DNA from: Epiperipatus broadwayi
Lineage: Eukaryota > Onychophora > Udeonychophora > Euonychophora > Peripatidae
Assembly: GCA_028023455.1 (NCBI GenBank)
Contig: JAQFVV010000032.1
Span: 2,670,001 to 2,734,000, forward strand
DNA: 64,000 nt
Direction: 5' to 3'
The position numbers and the translations under genes are program-made. Under the pieces are notes generated by a model. That model was not told where the DNA came from. It made no database searches and was given only the letters and a program-made list of their open reading frames with translations. Numbering within the stretch: the stretch's first letter is position 1; the number at the start of each line of letters is the position of its first letter. This document shows, piece after piece, positions 22,703-34,375 of this stretch.

Positions 22703-25700
22703 TGAATGGATACAAAACAGACTGCCTAGACAGAATAAATTGTCTTTTTATTATCTTTTAATAGTTTATAGTTTTAAGCAAACTGTCTTCCAGATTTGGG
22801 AAAGGATAATTTGGACTTATTGATATAAGTGAATTGTTGTAACTTTATTTTGGGCTATTTTGTTTATAGTGTAGCCGCCCGGTGTGCGTGAGCTCGCTAC
22901 CGCTCACTCAGTAACATTACTATTACGAATCTGCTGTGTTCTTGCATCCGGGGGATTACATAATGTTCTGTGAAGATAATTTCAAACACATATACACGTA
23001 CGCTTTATTTATTTTATACGTAAATTCGGATTGAATCCAAGTAGTAGGTGCCAGGAGAACTTTTATAAGAGTCCGCCACGTATGTGCATAAGCTCACTCA
23101 ACTATATCACAAAACATGCCCGTGCATCACTCTAGTCGGAAGCAAGAAACGAACACAGCCAATATCACCCTTCCAATTACATCGGATATGTGATCTTTCA
23201 ATCACGATTTATCATATTTATTATGTGAGGGCCCGCCCTATATCCCACAGAATCAATTAATCAAACTTAATATTAATCTAAGAGAGCATAATAAACATAA
23301 ACATAAATATAATCAAATCCCAACACCAAAAATATCAAATGCATTCATTCATATACAAACAAATTTGATCGCTATAGCACTCATTCCTATTATATAAATT
23401 TATGTTGAAATTCCAAGCAATTAATAACAAAAAATACTAGTTAAAGAAATGTTTTATTTAATCTGTTTACTAACAATTAATGCAGGTATATGATCGGCAA
23501 GCCGAGATAATTTAAATATAGATTTCAAGGTGACTTCGCACATCTTTTAAAGAATGTTAATCTGTAGGCAAACTTATTTGGTTAGGTTCTCGAATCGTTC
23601 ATTAATGGTCAAGAGTAACTTTATCATTTTAGCTTATAATGTTTTTTAATAGTTCTGGTTATTAAAGTTATTTTATTTTGGTGCATAAGTGAATACGACA
23701 ATTTAAAGATAGCTACCTGTGGAACGTAGAAAGACTGTAATGGGATCCTGAGCGATGGTTTCTTCTTTAACGAAGCATTCCGGCCATTTGCAAGGTCTCA
23801 AAAATGTGTGTGGTCCTTATGTGAAGTTTCTCCGGTGTTACGAGCATCCTATTGGCAATCAGCTGGGCTGGACGCGGAGGTCCGGTGGTCAAGCCGCGAA
23901 TTTTATGTTCAGCAACGCATCTCCGTTAGATTTCTACACAAAAGTTAGATTTATTTCTTCTCTCTGGTTCTAATTTTTTAATAATAATTAATAAAAGTCT
24001 AATAATAATCAATAATAGTCTAATAATAATAATAATGATTCTGAAAAGTGCTGTCCGGCCTTTTTGATCTCTTCCTTCCCGCCCTCACACCTTGAATTTT
24101 TTTCACCCAATCACTCCCATGCACCTGTGAGTCCCTTCATCTTATAAGTCCATCGAGTGTTAACTCAATTCAGTGATTTCTGGGATCGTTTACACCACTT
24201 TGGAATTTAACTCAATTTGACCATTTTTTCAGGTATTGTTTCGCTGGAGACAGAAGTCTGAGTTGTACAATAGCAGTGTACACTTTTTCTCACCTCTGTT
24301 TCTAAATTTGGCTTATTTTATCTAGGTGTACCAGCACATATCCTGCCTATTGTTTCAATTTCTCTAATTTTACATTTACTAATTACCCCTATTTAAAATA
24401 ATTTTAGATTGCTTGGAATTTCAGAACATATTGCAAATTAATTTATTCATTTTCCCCTTTTGTTCAAAATGATTTAATAAAATGTCAACTTGCGTTTAGT
24501 CATTCCTCTCTTTATTTAATTAAAAATGCAAAAAAAAACTACAACTAATGATTATAGATTTATTCTTAACAAACAAACACAAAATAATAAAAAAAACTCT
24601 TACTTTTTTATTTCAATAAATTTGACAGGTACTCTTATATAGCTGCGATCATGCTTTAGAAACGGCTGTTTCTCGTTTATTATTAAAGCAAGACCGCTTT
24701 TTTAAAAGTTTTGTTCCTGTCATTCATTTCGTCAATTGATTATAGTTTAATATAACCTCATATGCCTGGGTTCAAATCCCATGTAACGCTATTCCGTTAC
24801 AATAGGTAAGGTCCATTTGTATATATTTTATTTCATAAATGATTGTGATATCCCTGTGATTGCCAACTTGCATTCATTATTTTACTTACAGCAGTAGTAT
24901 ACGGTAGCGGAAATTTCTACCATATATTATATGCTTTGTTTATATACATGTCTTGGATGATACCATTTGTGACTGCTGGTCCTTCTTATGCTTAGTATCT
25001 TTATAATAATACGCAATAGAGTATCTTTTCAATAGTATGCAATAGAAATAATTTCCTATCATATAGGGTACTGAAGAACTGCAGATTGAATACAAAACAA
25101 GCTGCATAGACAGAATAAATTTTTTATTCTCTTTTAATAGTTTTAAGCAAACTGTCCTCCAGATTTGGGAAAGGATAATTTGGGCTTATTGTCTAAGTGA
25201 ATTGCTTAACTTTATTTTGGACTATTTTGTTTATAGATATGATTCATTTGTATATATTTTATTATTTCATAAATGATTGTGATATCGCTGTGATTCCCAG
25301 TCACTTACATTCATTATTTTACTTACAGCAGTAGTATACGGTAGCGGAAATTTCTACCATATATTATATGCTTTGTTTATATACATGTCTTGGATGATAC
25401 CATTTGTGACTGCTGGTCCTTCTTATGCTTAGTATCTTTATAATAATACGCAATAGAGTATCTTTTCAATAGTATGCAATAGAAATAATTTCCTATCATA
25501 TAGGGTACTGAAGAACTGCAGATTGAATACAAAACAAGCTGCATAGACAGAATAAATTTTTTATTCTCTTTTAATAGTTTTAAGCAAACTGTCCTCCAGA
25601 TTTGGGAAAGGATAATTTGGGCTTATTGTCTAAGTGAATTGCTTAACTTTATTTTGGACTATTTTGTTTATAGATATGATTCATTTGTATATATTTTATT

Positions 25701-25945
25701 ATTTCATAAATGATTGTGATATCGCTGTGATTCCCAGTCACTTACATTCATTATTTTACTTATAGCAGTAGTACACAGTAGCAGAAATTTTTACCTTATA
25801 TTATATGCTTTATTTATATATATTTCTCAGATGATACCATTTGTGACTGCTGGTCCCTCTTATTCTTAGTATCTTTTCAATAATATGCAATAGAGTATCT
25901 TTTCAATAGTATGCAATAGAAATAAATTCCTATCGTATAGGTTAT
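22703..25945. repeat. Tandem repeat, unit about 437 bp, interrupted by a TG...CA element
   Basis: The tail of one unit (22703-22869, GGATACAAAACAGACTGCC to TTGTTTATAG) is followed, after the inserted element, by a unit from 24806 to about 25234, a second near-identical unit to about 25671 and a partial, more diverged third unit to about 25945. The landmark TTATAGATATGATTC occurs at 25231 and 25668, giving a period of 437 bp. Units one and two are almost identical, including the CGGTAGCGGAAATTTC block, so that duplication is recent. No coding potential. Confidence 0.9.
22870..24801. mobile_element. LTR-like TG...CA element, 1.9 kb, 4-bp TSD ATAG
   Basis: The element begins TGTAGCCGCCCGG and ends CCGTTACA, and ATAG flanks it at 22866-22869 and 24802-24805. 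The undisturbed site is visible twice in the neighbouring tandem repeats (TTGTTTATAGATATGATTC at 25229 and 25666), which supports both boundaries. The right end is a small palindrome, TGTAACG-CTATTC-CGTTACA, preceded by a T-arm-like GGGTTCAAATCCC (24768-24780). TG...CA ends and a short TSD suggest a solo LTR or an LTR-derived non-autonomous element. The one notable frame, 23755-23973, is not recognisable. No polyprotein is encoded. Confidence 0.7.
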
Positions 25946-27189
25946 TCCTAGTTCACATGTATTTGTATAATCATAAATAATGTAACGCAGATGTTTTTCT
26001 GTGTTAGCCTGAAAGTTTTTATAGTAAACTGGGTTTTTAAATACTTAATGAATTCAACATATCCTCAAACTGTAGGTTTATTAAATCTTAAAAATATAAT
26101 AATAATAATTAGTGGTAATTGTTGTGGTCTATGTGACAAATTTATCTCTCTTCAGCAACAATTAAGAATGTATTATACTATATTATATCATATATGATCT
26201 TTCTATAAACTTAATTATTGAAATCATAAATAACTAATTGTACTAACTTGTTTATAAGTTGACAGGTCAATCAATTTATGCTATTGTGTGTATTGTAAAA
26301 TTGTATATATGTAAATAAATTATAGTGCTTCATTATCTTTAGCATTTGTCATTATTTTGCAATCAATAATTTAATAAGAACATGGTAGAGAGTCACATTT
26401 GTCTAGTTGATCTTAGCATGTTATAAACAAAATGTTTTTTCTGTGATGTTGGAATGTGGAGATCCCATGCAAATTGACTTTGGGTGATTTGCAGATGAGG
26501 TACACATTTTGATAGTTACAATATATTGCTAATACAAACTATCATATGTATATGTTTATTACATGAATGTAGTTTCATTGTGTAGTTCTAAATTTGAGAT
26601 GGTATAGCAAATTATATTGAAATGTGATAATTAATGATGGACTATCACTGATGAATGTCAAATGTTATTACTTGGATATAATAATTTATAGCATCCTAAC
26701 TTCCTTTGACTGAAGTACTAAATAAACATAGCGTAAGATATATTTTTTTAATATTTTTATTTTAATATATATTTATTGGCAAAAAATATTCCAAATAATT
26801 GGCACATATTTAATATTGTTAAAAAAAAAAGAAGATAATTTAAGAAAAAAAAAGTTTTAATTTTTATGCTCACAAAATATAATTGTATTTTTGGACTTGG
26901 AAATTTTTTAAATGACTCATATGCAAATGCTTTGTTAAAGAATATTACTATAGTCAAGTCTGTTATAGTGAATGTAATTGCTTCTACAAGTTTATCATCA
27001 TTATAGAATCTGCAAGTTCTAACTTACATTGAAATTTATGTATTTAAGAATAAATCCATTGCAAGCTCATAGCATATAGCAAAATTACTGTACAATGCAA
27101 CCATTTAAACAAAAATATATATAATACAAAATCAAAAATATAAATATAAAAAAAATACAAACTTATTTGATTTTTTATATTATATATAT
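25946..27189. other. A/T-rich DNA without recognised features
   Basis: TGTAACGCAG at 25981 resembles the start of the TG...CA elements, but no matching end was found. Nothing else was supported. Confidence 0.4.
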
Positions 27190-27193
27190 ATAA

Positions 27194-29408
27194 TGTAACG
27201 AGTACAGACGTTCGTTACATTGTTTTTTATTTTATTTATTAAACATGAAAGTAAATTAAAAAGTTCGCATTTAAAAATTTTCTTTAAGAATTAAAAATTG
27301 AAATTAAATATCATCTTAAACTCGTATATATTAAATCGCACAGATAATGACAAATTATTAAAATAAAACTTTATTAAAGAAAAAGTATTTTAAAACTAAA
27401 TTTTAAAAAGATTTGGAGATAAAATTATATCTTTAAATTTATCTTTAAATATATCTTTGATTTGGAAAACAGGTTAATTAATCAGAAATGGAAATGATAA
27501 ATTTAATTAGTCAAATGTAAACCAGCCTTGGGCATTTAAATGTAAAAACATCGGTCAGATAGGAAAACAATAGAAACTTTTAGCAAATGAAATAAATCCA
27601 TTGGGAAATCGGACCTCAATGAAAAGGATCATCACATCGATGACGTAATGTTAAGTCAATCTTTCAAAGTAATATAAAAGGACAAGTTTGGAAATTATTA
27701 GTTAGTTAATGATAGATTATTTACGATGTGACAGATAGGTGTTAGTGCTGAAGTGAAGGAGAAGGGATTGAAAAGACAGCACTCTTCAATCCCTTCAGTT
27801 CTGCTAAGAAAGAAAGAAAGAGAAATGAACTATCGTTTTCTACATTGAGGACTAGTTAAAGCAAAAATCTCCGGATGGATAAATAAATCGGCCTTCAGAA
27901 TATTAACCTCGTTAGGAAGGCATGGGAATTCACATTCATGGCAAGCAACAGATAAAGTTGGACGTTTTAAAAATCGTAAGAACTTTATATTCACTTGAAA
28001 CAATAAGAACTCTAAATTTTAAAACTTTTTAGTAAATAATGCAATAGAATCCTATCTGACCAAACTAAATTCTTTATTAATAATGTTATTTGATGTATTT
28101 CCTTTTTTTTTTTATATATATTTAAAATCATTTCCATTTATATTATTTATTTTTTGTTCTTTAAGTTTTATCATGATTTTTTTTTTCCGTTAAATTAATT
28201 ATATAAATGTTAAACTTAAGTCGGGCATGAATGGCTGTATAGATTTGTAAAGTTATATTAGGGGAGGGTAATCTTAGGTTATTTGTGTCGTTGTTAAATT
28301 GGGTCAATGGATTGGATATATTGGTGTAGTTAGTAGATGTAGTCGGAGATTCGCTACTGGCAGAATCGTTTATATATACGCCGCACTCACCCGTTTGCCT
28401 ATGGAAGGAATTATAAGACGAAGAACGCAGTTCCTTTCTATGGAGTTTTTTTATTGTTCTTCTCGTTAGATAGATGTAATATTCCTATCTGATGAGAGTC
28501 AATGTCTTCTCTTAATCTTTTTGGTGCTGCCTTATTCCGTATTACATTGAATACATCGATATATCTGATGAATTGATGCCAGTTTGACTGCGGATTTTAG
28601 CTAAGGTTAAATAGGGATCGAATGTTTATTTTCAAATGCAAATCTATGTAGTCTATTCATACTCGACATTAAACAAAAATGCATTAAATTTAAGTTGTTT
28701 ATAGACGTTTGCATGGATTGGTTATCGGTTAGGTATGTTTTGGGTTTTCATATTTGATCAAAATATATAGACATTCGATAAATAATGATACCTAACGGTG
28801 AGTATCTAAAATGTATTTATTCGGATGTCTTTTAAGTTATTGGTGACAATGCAAGTATCTTATGCTGAATACTAGAGGGTTTCTTATATTTCCCTATGCA
28901 ATTGTCAGTAATCAATAATTTTGTATTTTGATCGTTTATGTTTATTTTGAAATGTTTTTGACCGTTGAAATCTATGTAACCGATCTATAGCAACATATTA
29001 AAACAAGCTTTTATAATCCCATCTGTGCGAACTTAATTAAAATGTAAACTTATAATAGAAATTAAAATCTAAGGTAAAGTTAAAAATAATGTTAAATGTT
29101 AAAATGTAAAACTAATACTAAAATAATTTTAAATCTTATATATATGTGCATAAATAAATGTTTGTATGTTAATTACTGGCAGTGGCTTATTTTATTCCTC
29201 TTATATATATATTCTTATATTATATTTTTAAATCTCTGCTATTCCACTGAGCTAGTGACATGGGCTAATGACCGGATGCAAAAAAGGAAAAAAAAATTTT
29301 TTTTTTTTGACTTACGTATCTGCCTACTCTATAAATTTTTCTAGGTTCAAATGCCTAGATGGCGCCCGTAGTGCAGATATGTTAAGTTGAATTCTCCGGA
29401 TCGTTACA
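27194..29408. mobile_element. LTR-like TG...CA element, 2.2 kb, 4-bp TSD ATAA
   Basis: It starts TGTAACGAGTACAG and ends GGATCGTTACA, flanked by ATAA at 27190-27193 and 29409-29412. Its left end is a 27-bp TGTAACG...CGTTACA palindrome, like the right end of the element at 22870, so the two may lie in opposite orientations. A hairpin CTAGG-TTCAAATG-CCTAG (29341-29358) resembles a tRNA T-arm and sits about 50 bp from the right end, followed by TGGCGCCCGTAG. The interior is non-coding. TATAAAAG at 27673 is a possible promoter box. A solo LTR is the simplest reading. Confidence 0.68.
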
Positions 29409-29412
29409 ATAA

Positions 29413-31527
29413 ATTTGAAAAGCATGGATAACCTTTTCCTAGTAAAAGCTATATTCCAACTTTCCATAATAAATATATCCAAAATCTTATATATTTAAAA
29501 GGCATAGACAAATTTTGATAATATAAACAAATTGAGTTGATGTACATTTAATTACAGTGATAAAATAGAAAGTTCTTGAATTGTCTTTTGCACATGTATT
29601 TTATTGTTAGTCAATGTCATTCCTTAAAACATTTGTATTCATTTATTTATCCATTGTTCAATACTTAGATTTCTGATAATTTTGTTTTCTCATTTGAAAA
29701 AAAGTTTTTTTTTTTTTTAATATTAAGTAAGGGTAATCAACTTTCTAGTTTTGCTTTTCAGGTTCATGATTCATTTCATTATAAGTATGCAGCAAAATAA
29801 TTTAAAAAATATGTATAATTACAGTAACAATATAAATAAATAGATAAATGAACTAAATTGATAATTAAGCTTTTCAAATAAAGTCAAAGGTGTCTGTATT
29901 TCTAGAATTCATTGTGACATTCATATTTGTTGTACAAATCTTAATTTAGTGAGAAAAATCAATTATACAGTGGGTTTTTTGTAAAAACATTATAATAGCA
30001 GACATCACTGTAATTCTTGACTGGACAATTTTATACCATCAAGTACATTTTTTTTTAAAAAAAAATATACAGCATACTAAATTATTTATATAATAATTTT
30101 ATTATACTTTTTTTTTTTTTGCATAAAAAAAAACAAAAAACAAATTTCATACCAAGAGGTAAATGAGAATCTTATTTTTGGAGGCTTATAATATTCTCAG
30201 TTGGTACTTTATTCATTGGTAAAAATACTTTTATCAATTTGGTTAAGCTGAAACTTTGAATCTTAAATAATTGTTGCATTTACATTGCTAGAATGGCAAT
30301 ATATCAGAGTTATTGCAACACAGACTTTTAGCCAGCATCTGAGCTGCACAAGTCTTCAGGAAAGTCAATTTTAAATTTTAATAATGAATAAATTCAAGCA
30401 TTTTTATTACTAATCTTATTTGTGTTGAATGTTTTTATTATAAAAATTTTTAGAAGAGAAAAAAATATTTTGTTTATCTAAAAGCTTACGAAAAAAGAAA
30501 TTTAAGAGATAAGTGAATGAATTTTGTAATCAGTAAATTCAAAATTTTGAGTTTTTTTCTTTAAAAAAAATTTACAATAAAAAGTTAAAGGTTGATCAAA
30601 TCATAATAATAATAATATGGTTTTTTGCTTGGGAGATCATATGATATTTGAGCAGCAGAATAAGCACAATAATTGCACTAGTTTGATTAAACAATTTTTT
30701 TTTTTACTTTTCTGATGTGAAAATTAATGATGTAAAGCTTTAACTCTTAATTTTACTATTTCAATAATATATTCTGTTAAAATTACACTTAACAATTTTA
30801 ATATTATTATTAATCATAGTACAAGATGTACTTCACTTATATAAAACTGATTATTGTATTCATAAACATGGTTCACTGTTTCATTTTTTTTTTTTTTTGT
30901 TCTTTGGTAATAAATTATATTCAGCTATTATTATTATTATTATTATTTATAATCCATGTGTGTTTGAGAAATTTGCTAACATGCTTACACATTTTTATTC
31001 TGCAGATAATTTATTAAATTAACTAAGGAGCACATATATATTCGTGTATGTGCATATGAGGTTTTTGACATCTACTAATATTGCACTTGAGATTTCTGAA
31101 AAGTATGTTCATATGCATAGAAAATATTTATAGACTTTAATGAAAAGAATTTTAGGAATGTAAAGAAATTCTAAAGATTTTGTTGATGTTTGAAGATTGC
31201 ATTAAAATAATTTTTGAAGGTAAAAAATCCATCTTTGTCATTTTTTTTTTTTTTTTAGATTTAAGTTGCTTAAATTAACGATTGCTTTAAGAAAAAGATC
31301 ATTAATTAAAGATAGAAAAAGTTTAACAAAATTATTTTATTTTAAGATCTTGAGCATCAGTGCTAAAATGAGAAACATTTTAAAAAATAATTTTTATTTA
31401 ATAATTTCAGAAAAGTACTTAAATAAAATATTAAATAAATAGTTTTAGGAATATTTTAATAATAATATCTTCCTTCTCATTTCTTTTATCTTTAATCAAA
31501 AAATATTTCAATCTTTAAAACAAATAT
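29413..31527. other. A/T-rich DNA without recognised features
   Basis: Long T and A runs and chance frames such as 30826-31017 (Ile/Leu/Phe-rich). No supported feature. Confidence 0.5.
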
Positions 31528-31667
31528 CGGTAATAGTATGAAAACTGAACCTACCGTCTGATGGCGCTGTTTTTCATAAAACACACATCAATATACCATT
31601 TTAGCGGCCTTAACTTACAGCTGACAGTACAAGAGGTGTTTTTTGAGCTGTAACAGGCCGCCTGAGG

Positions 31668-32261
31668 GTGATGTATTTACGATTACGTAATGAAATGCTG
31701 TGTCCATTGCATTGCATCAATATTCGTCAAGTGAGCGCTCTTGAACTCTCACTATGGTCTGATTTGATGATGGCCGTATTTGAAAGAGATGAAACTCTGC
31801 AAAAATTCATTGTCGGAAATTTTTTAGAAAGCGTAGTGGAATTAGTATTTCATATTAAGAATTATCATGTCATCATACACATTTCCCTACACTTTTCAAC
31901 TGCACACAACTTGAAAAGGTTCTTTTCAGCAGAGTTTTTTCTGATTTCGTGCACAAATGCCCGTTTACGCACTAATCCATGCTAGAACTGTCAAAGGTCA
32001 TCTGCAAGTTGTTTGAATTGGTCACAGCTGAGTGAATTGCTGGCTGGCCACACAAGTGGAAGCGTAATATTGTGTTTCCCCAGAAAGAGAAACTCATGCA
32101 AGTGTAGCTATGTAGATCTGCATAAGGAAAGTTGTTGGTTTGAAGGCTCTAAAATCCCGTTACTTACAGCTTTGAGGCTTCCCTGTTATTTTATTTGCAT
32201 GTTAGTTTTGGCTGCTGTTTTTTATGCCCCCGTAAATGGTGGTGTTTGTTTTTTTTTTTAA
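31668..32261 (+). pseudogene. Unidentified degenerate reading frame inside the 3.3-kb TIR element
   Basis: One frame is open from 31668 to 31985 and again from 32013 to 32261, with few stops between. The first part reads SALELSLWSDLMMAVFERDE, then KFIVGNFLESVVELVFHIK; the second includes WSQLSELLAGHTSG and EGSKIPLLTALRLPC. The base composition is clearly more GC-rich than the surroundings. I recognise no domain. It may be decayed element coding sequence or captured host sequence. It follows the left TIR by about 70 bp. Confidence 0.25.
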
Positions 32262-32636
32262 CTTGTTTTGCTTCACAACTTGTCCAAAGTTTCATTTCTT
32301 TTGATTCAATAAATTATTCTATGGGGAAACTTGTTGTTGTTTTTGTTGTTCACATGATTATAAAGTATGTAGGTAATATTTGATAAGTTTCATTAACAGT
32401 TAAAGTAGGTAATATTTTATTATACCAAAAAAAAAAAAAGAAAAAAAGATGTGTTTAAGAGTTTATTCAAAAAACCCCACCAAAAAAAAAATAAATAATA
32501 ATAATAAAGAACTGTGCGATAACATAATAAAATGTTCAAAAAGAAAATACAAAAAGAAGTTGATAATTAAAAATCAAAACAAACCTTCCCCGCCACCCCA
32601 CCTCCCCGGCTTAAAAAAAAAAGTGGCTAATTATAA

Positions 32637-33734
32637 CGTAATCGGGCTTGGCCACTTGATGGTGTTGTTGGCAGTCAAAAACAATACAATGTACGGTTTA
32701 TGGGGCCGTGTGATTTTTAAATCGCTGTTTTTTTTTTGGTTATTTATTGATTTCTACAACTTTTTTTTTCATGCCTTTTTAATTTTGTATTTAGTAAACG
32801 ACAACCTTTTTTTTTTTTTTTTTTAAATCGCTGTTTTTGGATAAATTATCATCATTCCTCCTTTTTAGTTATTAATTGATTGATTGCTAGAACTTTTTTT
32901 GCGATGTCTATTTAGCGATGTCTTTCGCTTAATTATTGCTTTCTACATAACAAAACAACTGTGTAGGGTTAGGGTTAAGTTTAGGGTTAGTTTTAGGGTT
33001 AGGTTTAGGGTTAGTTTAGGTTTAGTTTTAGGGTTAGTGTTCTGTTGTTTGTAATGCTAAAATAAAAAATATCAATATTGTAACCGTAGTCAAACAAAAT
33101 AAAGAAACTCAAACTTTTTTAAACAACAACAAACACATATAAATGTCTTCTTTACTTATTAAACATGTTTATAATATGTGCTTTCTATGAAATTTACAAA
33201 AAATCGTGTATATTTTTATTGGACAGCAGAAATACTCGGCTTCTGTTTTCGGCAACTGCGGAAAAAGTTACGCGATTGCCAGCCATTTTATGAACTACGT
33301 GGTATTTCACGTGAAAACGAGATTTCGCACGCGAACTCGGCCGAATTCATTTTAACATACCCTCGGCAAGCTTTTTCACATTACACCTTCTCTAAATAAG
33401 GGTGTGGCCATTTGGAAAATTACTTTAAAGTCAGGTTTCTTAAATTCATTACAAATACAAAGATTGTGTAACGTATATTGTAAAAATTTGACTAATCAAA
33501 CTACACACACATATATAGCGAACTGTACATGAAAGATAAGTGTGTGGATTCACAGTAACTGTCGCGAAGCAGAAATAGGCCGTATTATTTCTGCGTTACG
33601 TCATCATCAACGGCCTTCTAATGGCTAAGACAAACATTAGATGTTTTCTATAACCATAATGAAGGCCTTGTAAACAGCATTTGTTAGGTGTTTTGGTGAA
33701 CCAGAACGCCATCAAGTGGCCAAGCCCGATTAGT
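32637..33734. mobile_element. Nested 1.1-kb TIR element, probable 6-bp TSD TTATAA
   Basis: The left end has TAATCGGGCTTGG and CCACTTGATGGTGTT; the right end carries the inverted form, with AACGCCATCAAGTGG and CCAAGCCCGATTA. TTATAA flanks both sides (32631-32636 and 33735-33740). The TIR shares a TGATGGCG-type core with the host element, suggesting a related family. The interior contains telomere-like repeats and a GC-rich patch (33178-33400) with no identifiable product. A minus-strand frame from about 33285 starts MAGNRVTFSAVAENRSRVFL but soon ends. Confidence 0.65.
32963..33038 (+). repeat. Interstitial telomere-like repeats (TTAGGG variants)
   Basis: About ten irregular units of TAGGGT, TTTAGGGT and TTTTAGGGT follow one another. 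They are degenerate, so this is not a functional telomere. They sit inside the nested TIR element. Confidence 0.8.
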
Positions 33735-34090
33735 TTATAAGTACCATAAAAGTGTTCTTTAAAAACGAACTGTTTGTCTTTTTTTAAAATTAAAGGCCCA
33801 AAAAATTAAGGAAGAACTTTTCACTATCATATAAAGCTTTCTGTAGCATGAAGATTTGAGACAAAAAAAAAACCTCATAATAAATTAACCAAAAAAAAAG
33901 AAGAAAAGGTGACAATTCAAAATCAAAACAACCCCTCTCCCCTCCACCCTCTAAAAAACCAAGTGTTGGTTTATTCAAAAGTACCACATTGTTGAAGTCT
34001 TTCAGCAAATCAAAACATCAACCAAAAAAAAAAGATAAGTTAAAAGCAAACACCCCCCCTCCACCATCTAAAACAACAAAGTGTTTGTTA

Positions 34091-34375
34091 GTAATTTACC
34101 TGCGCTTTATGCAAAAAAGTGAAGCTTGTAAAGTATTATTAAAAGTTATATGGCTAAGTACTTTCGGAGAACTTAAGTCTCCATATTCATAGCCTACATT
34201 AAGTTCTTTGAAAGCGCTTAGCCATATGTAGGCTATGAATATGGAGACTTAAGTTCTCCGAAAGCGCTTAGCCATATAACTTTTAATAATACTTTGCAAG
34301 CTTCACTTTTTTTGCGTAAAGCGCAGGTAAATTACTTACTACTCAAAGGTGAAGTAGAAAACTAGTATTTTATTT
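34091..34375. mobile_element. Miniature PLE hairpin (termini only), 14-bp TSD
   Basis: The 14-bp repeat CAAAGTGTTTGTTA flanks it at 34077-34090 and 34376-34389. Two inverted arms of about 110-150 bp reproduce the termini of the PLE at 14311-16286 (ACCTGCGCTTTAYGC, AAAGTATTATTAAAAGTTA, CTTTCGGAGAAC). The right arm also keeps the TAGTTTTCTACTTCACC-type extension. All coding sequence is gone. A 26-bp partial extra copy of the terminal motif lies in the middle (34203-34228). Confidence 0.85.
34231..34273 (+). other. Conserved structured PLE-terminus motif, second copy
   Basis: Same layout as at 16185-16227: GGCT, ATGAATATG, hairpin GGAGA/TCTCC, GAAA, GCGC, TT, AGCC. The loop differs (CTTAAGT-like instead of CTTGGGT) while the stem is kept. 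Confidence 0.45.

Noticed and set aside
25981-26197. TGTAACGCAG as the start of a fourth TG...CA element
   Set aside because: No matching ...TTACA end with a duplicated 4-mer was found.
32963-33038. True chromosome end
   Set aside because: The repeats are short, irregular and embedded in transposon DNA with sequence on both sides.
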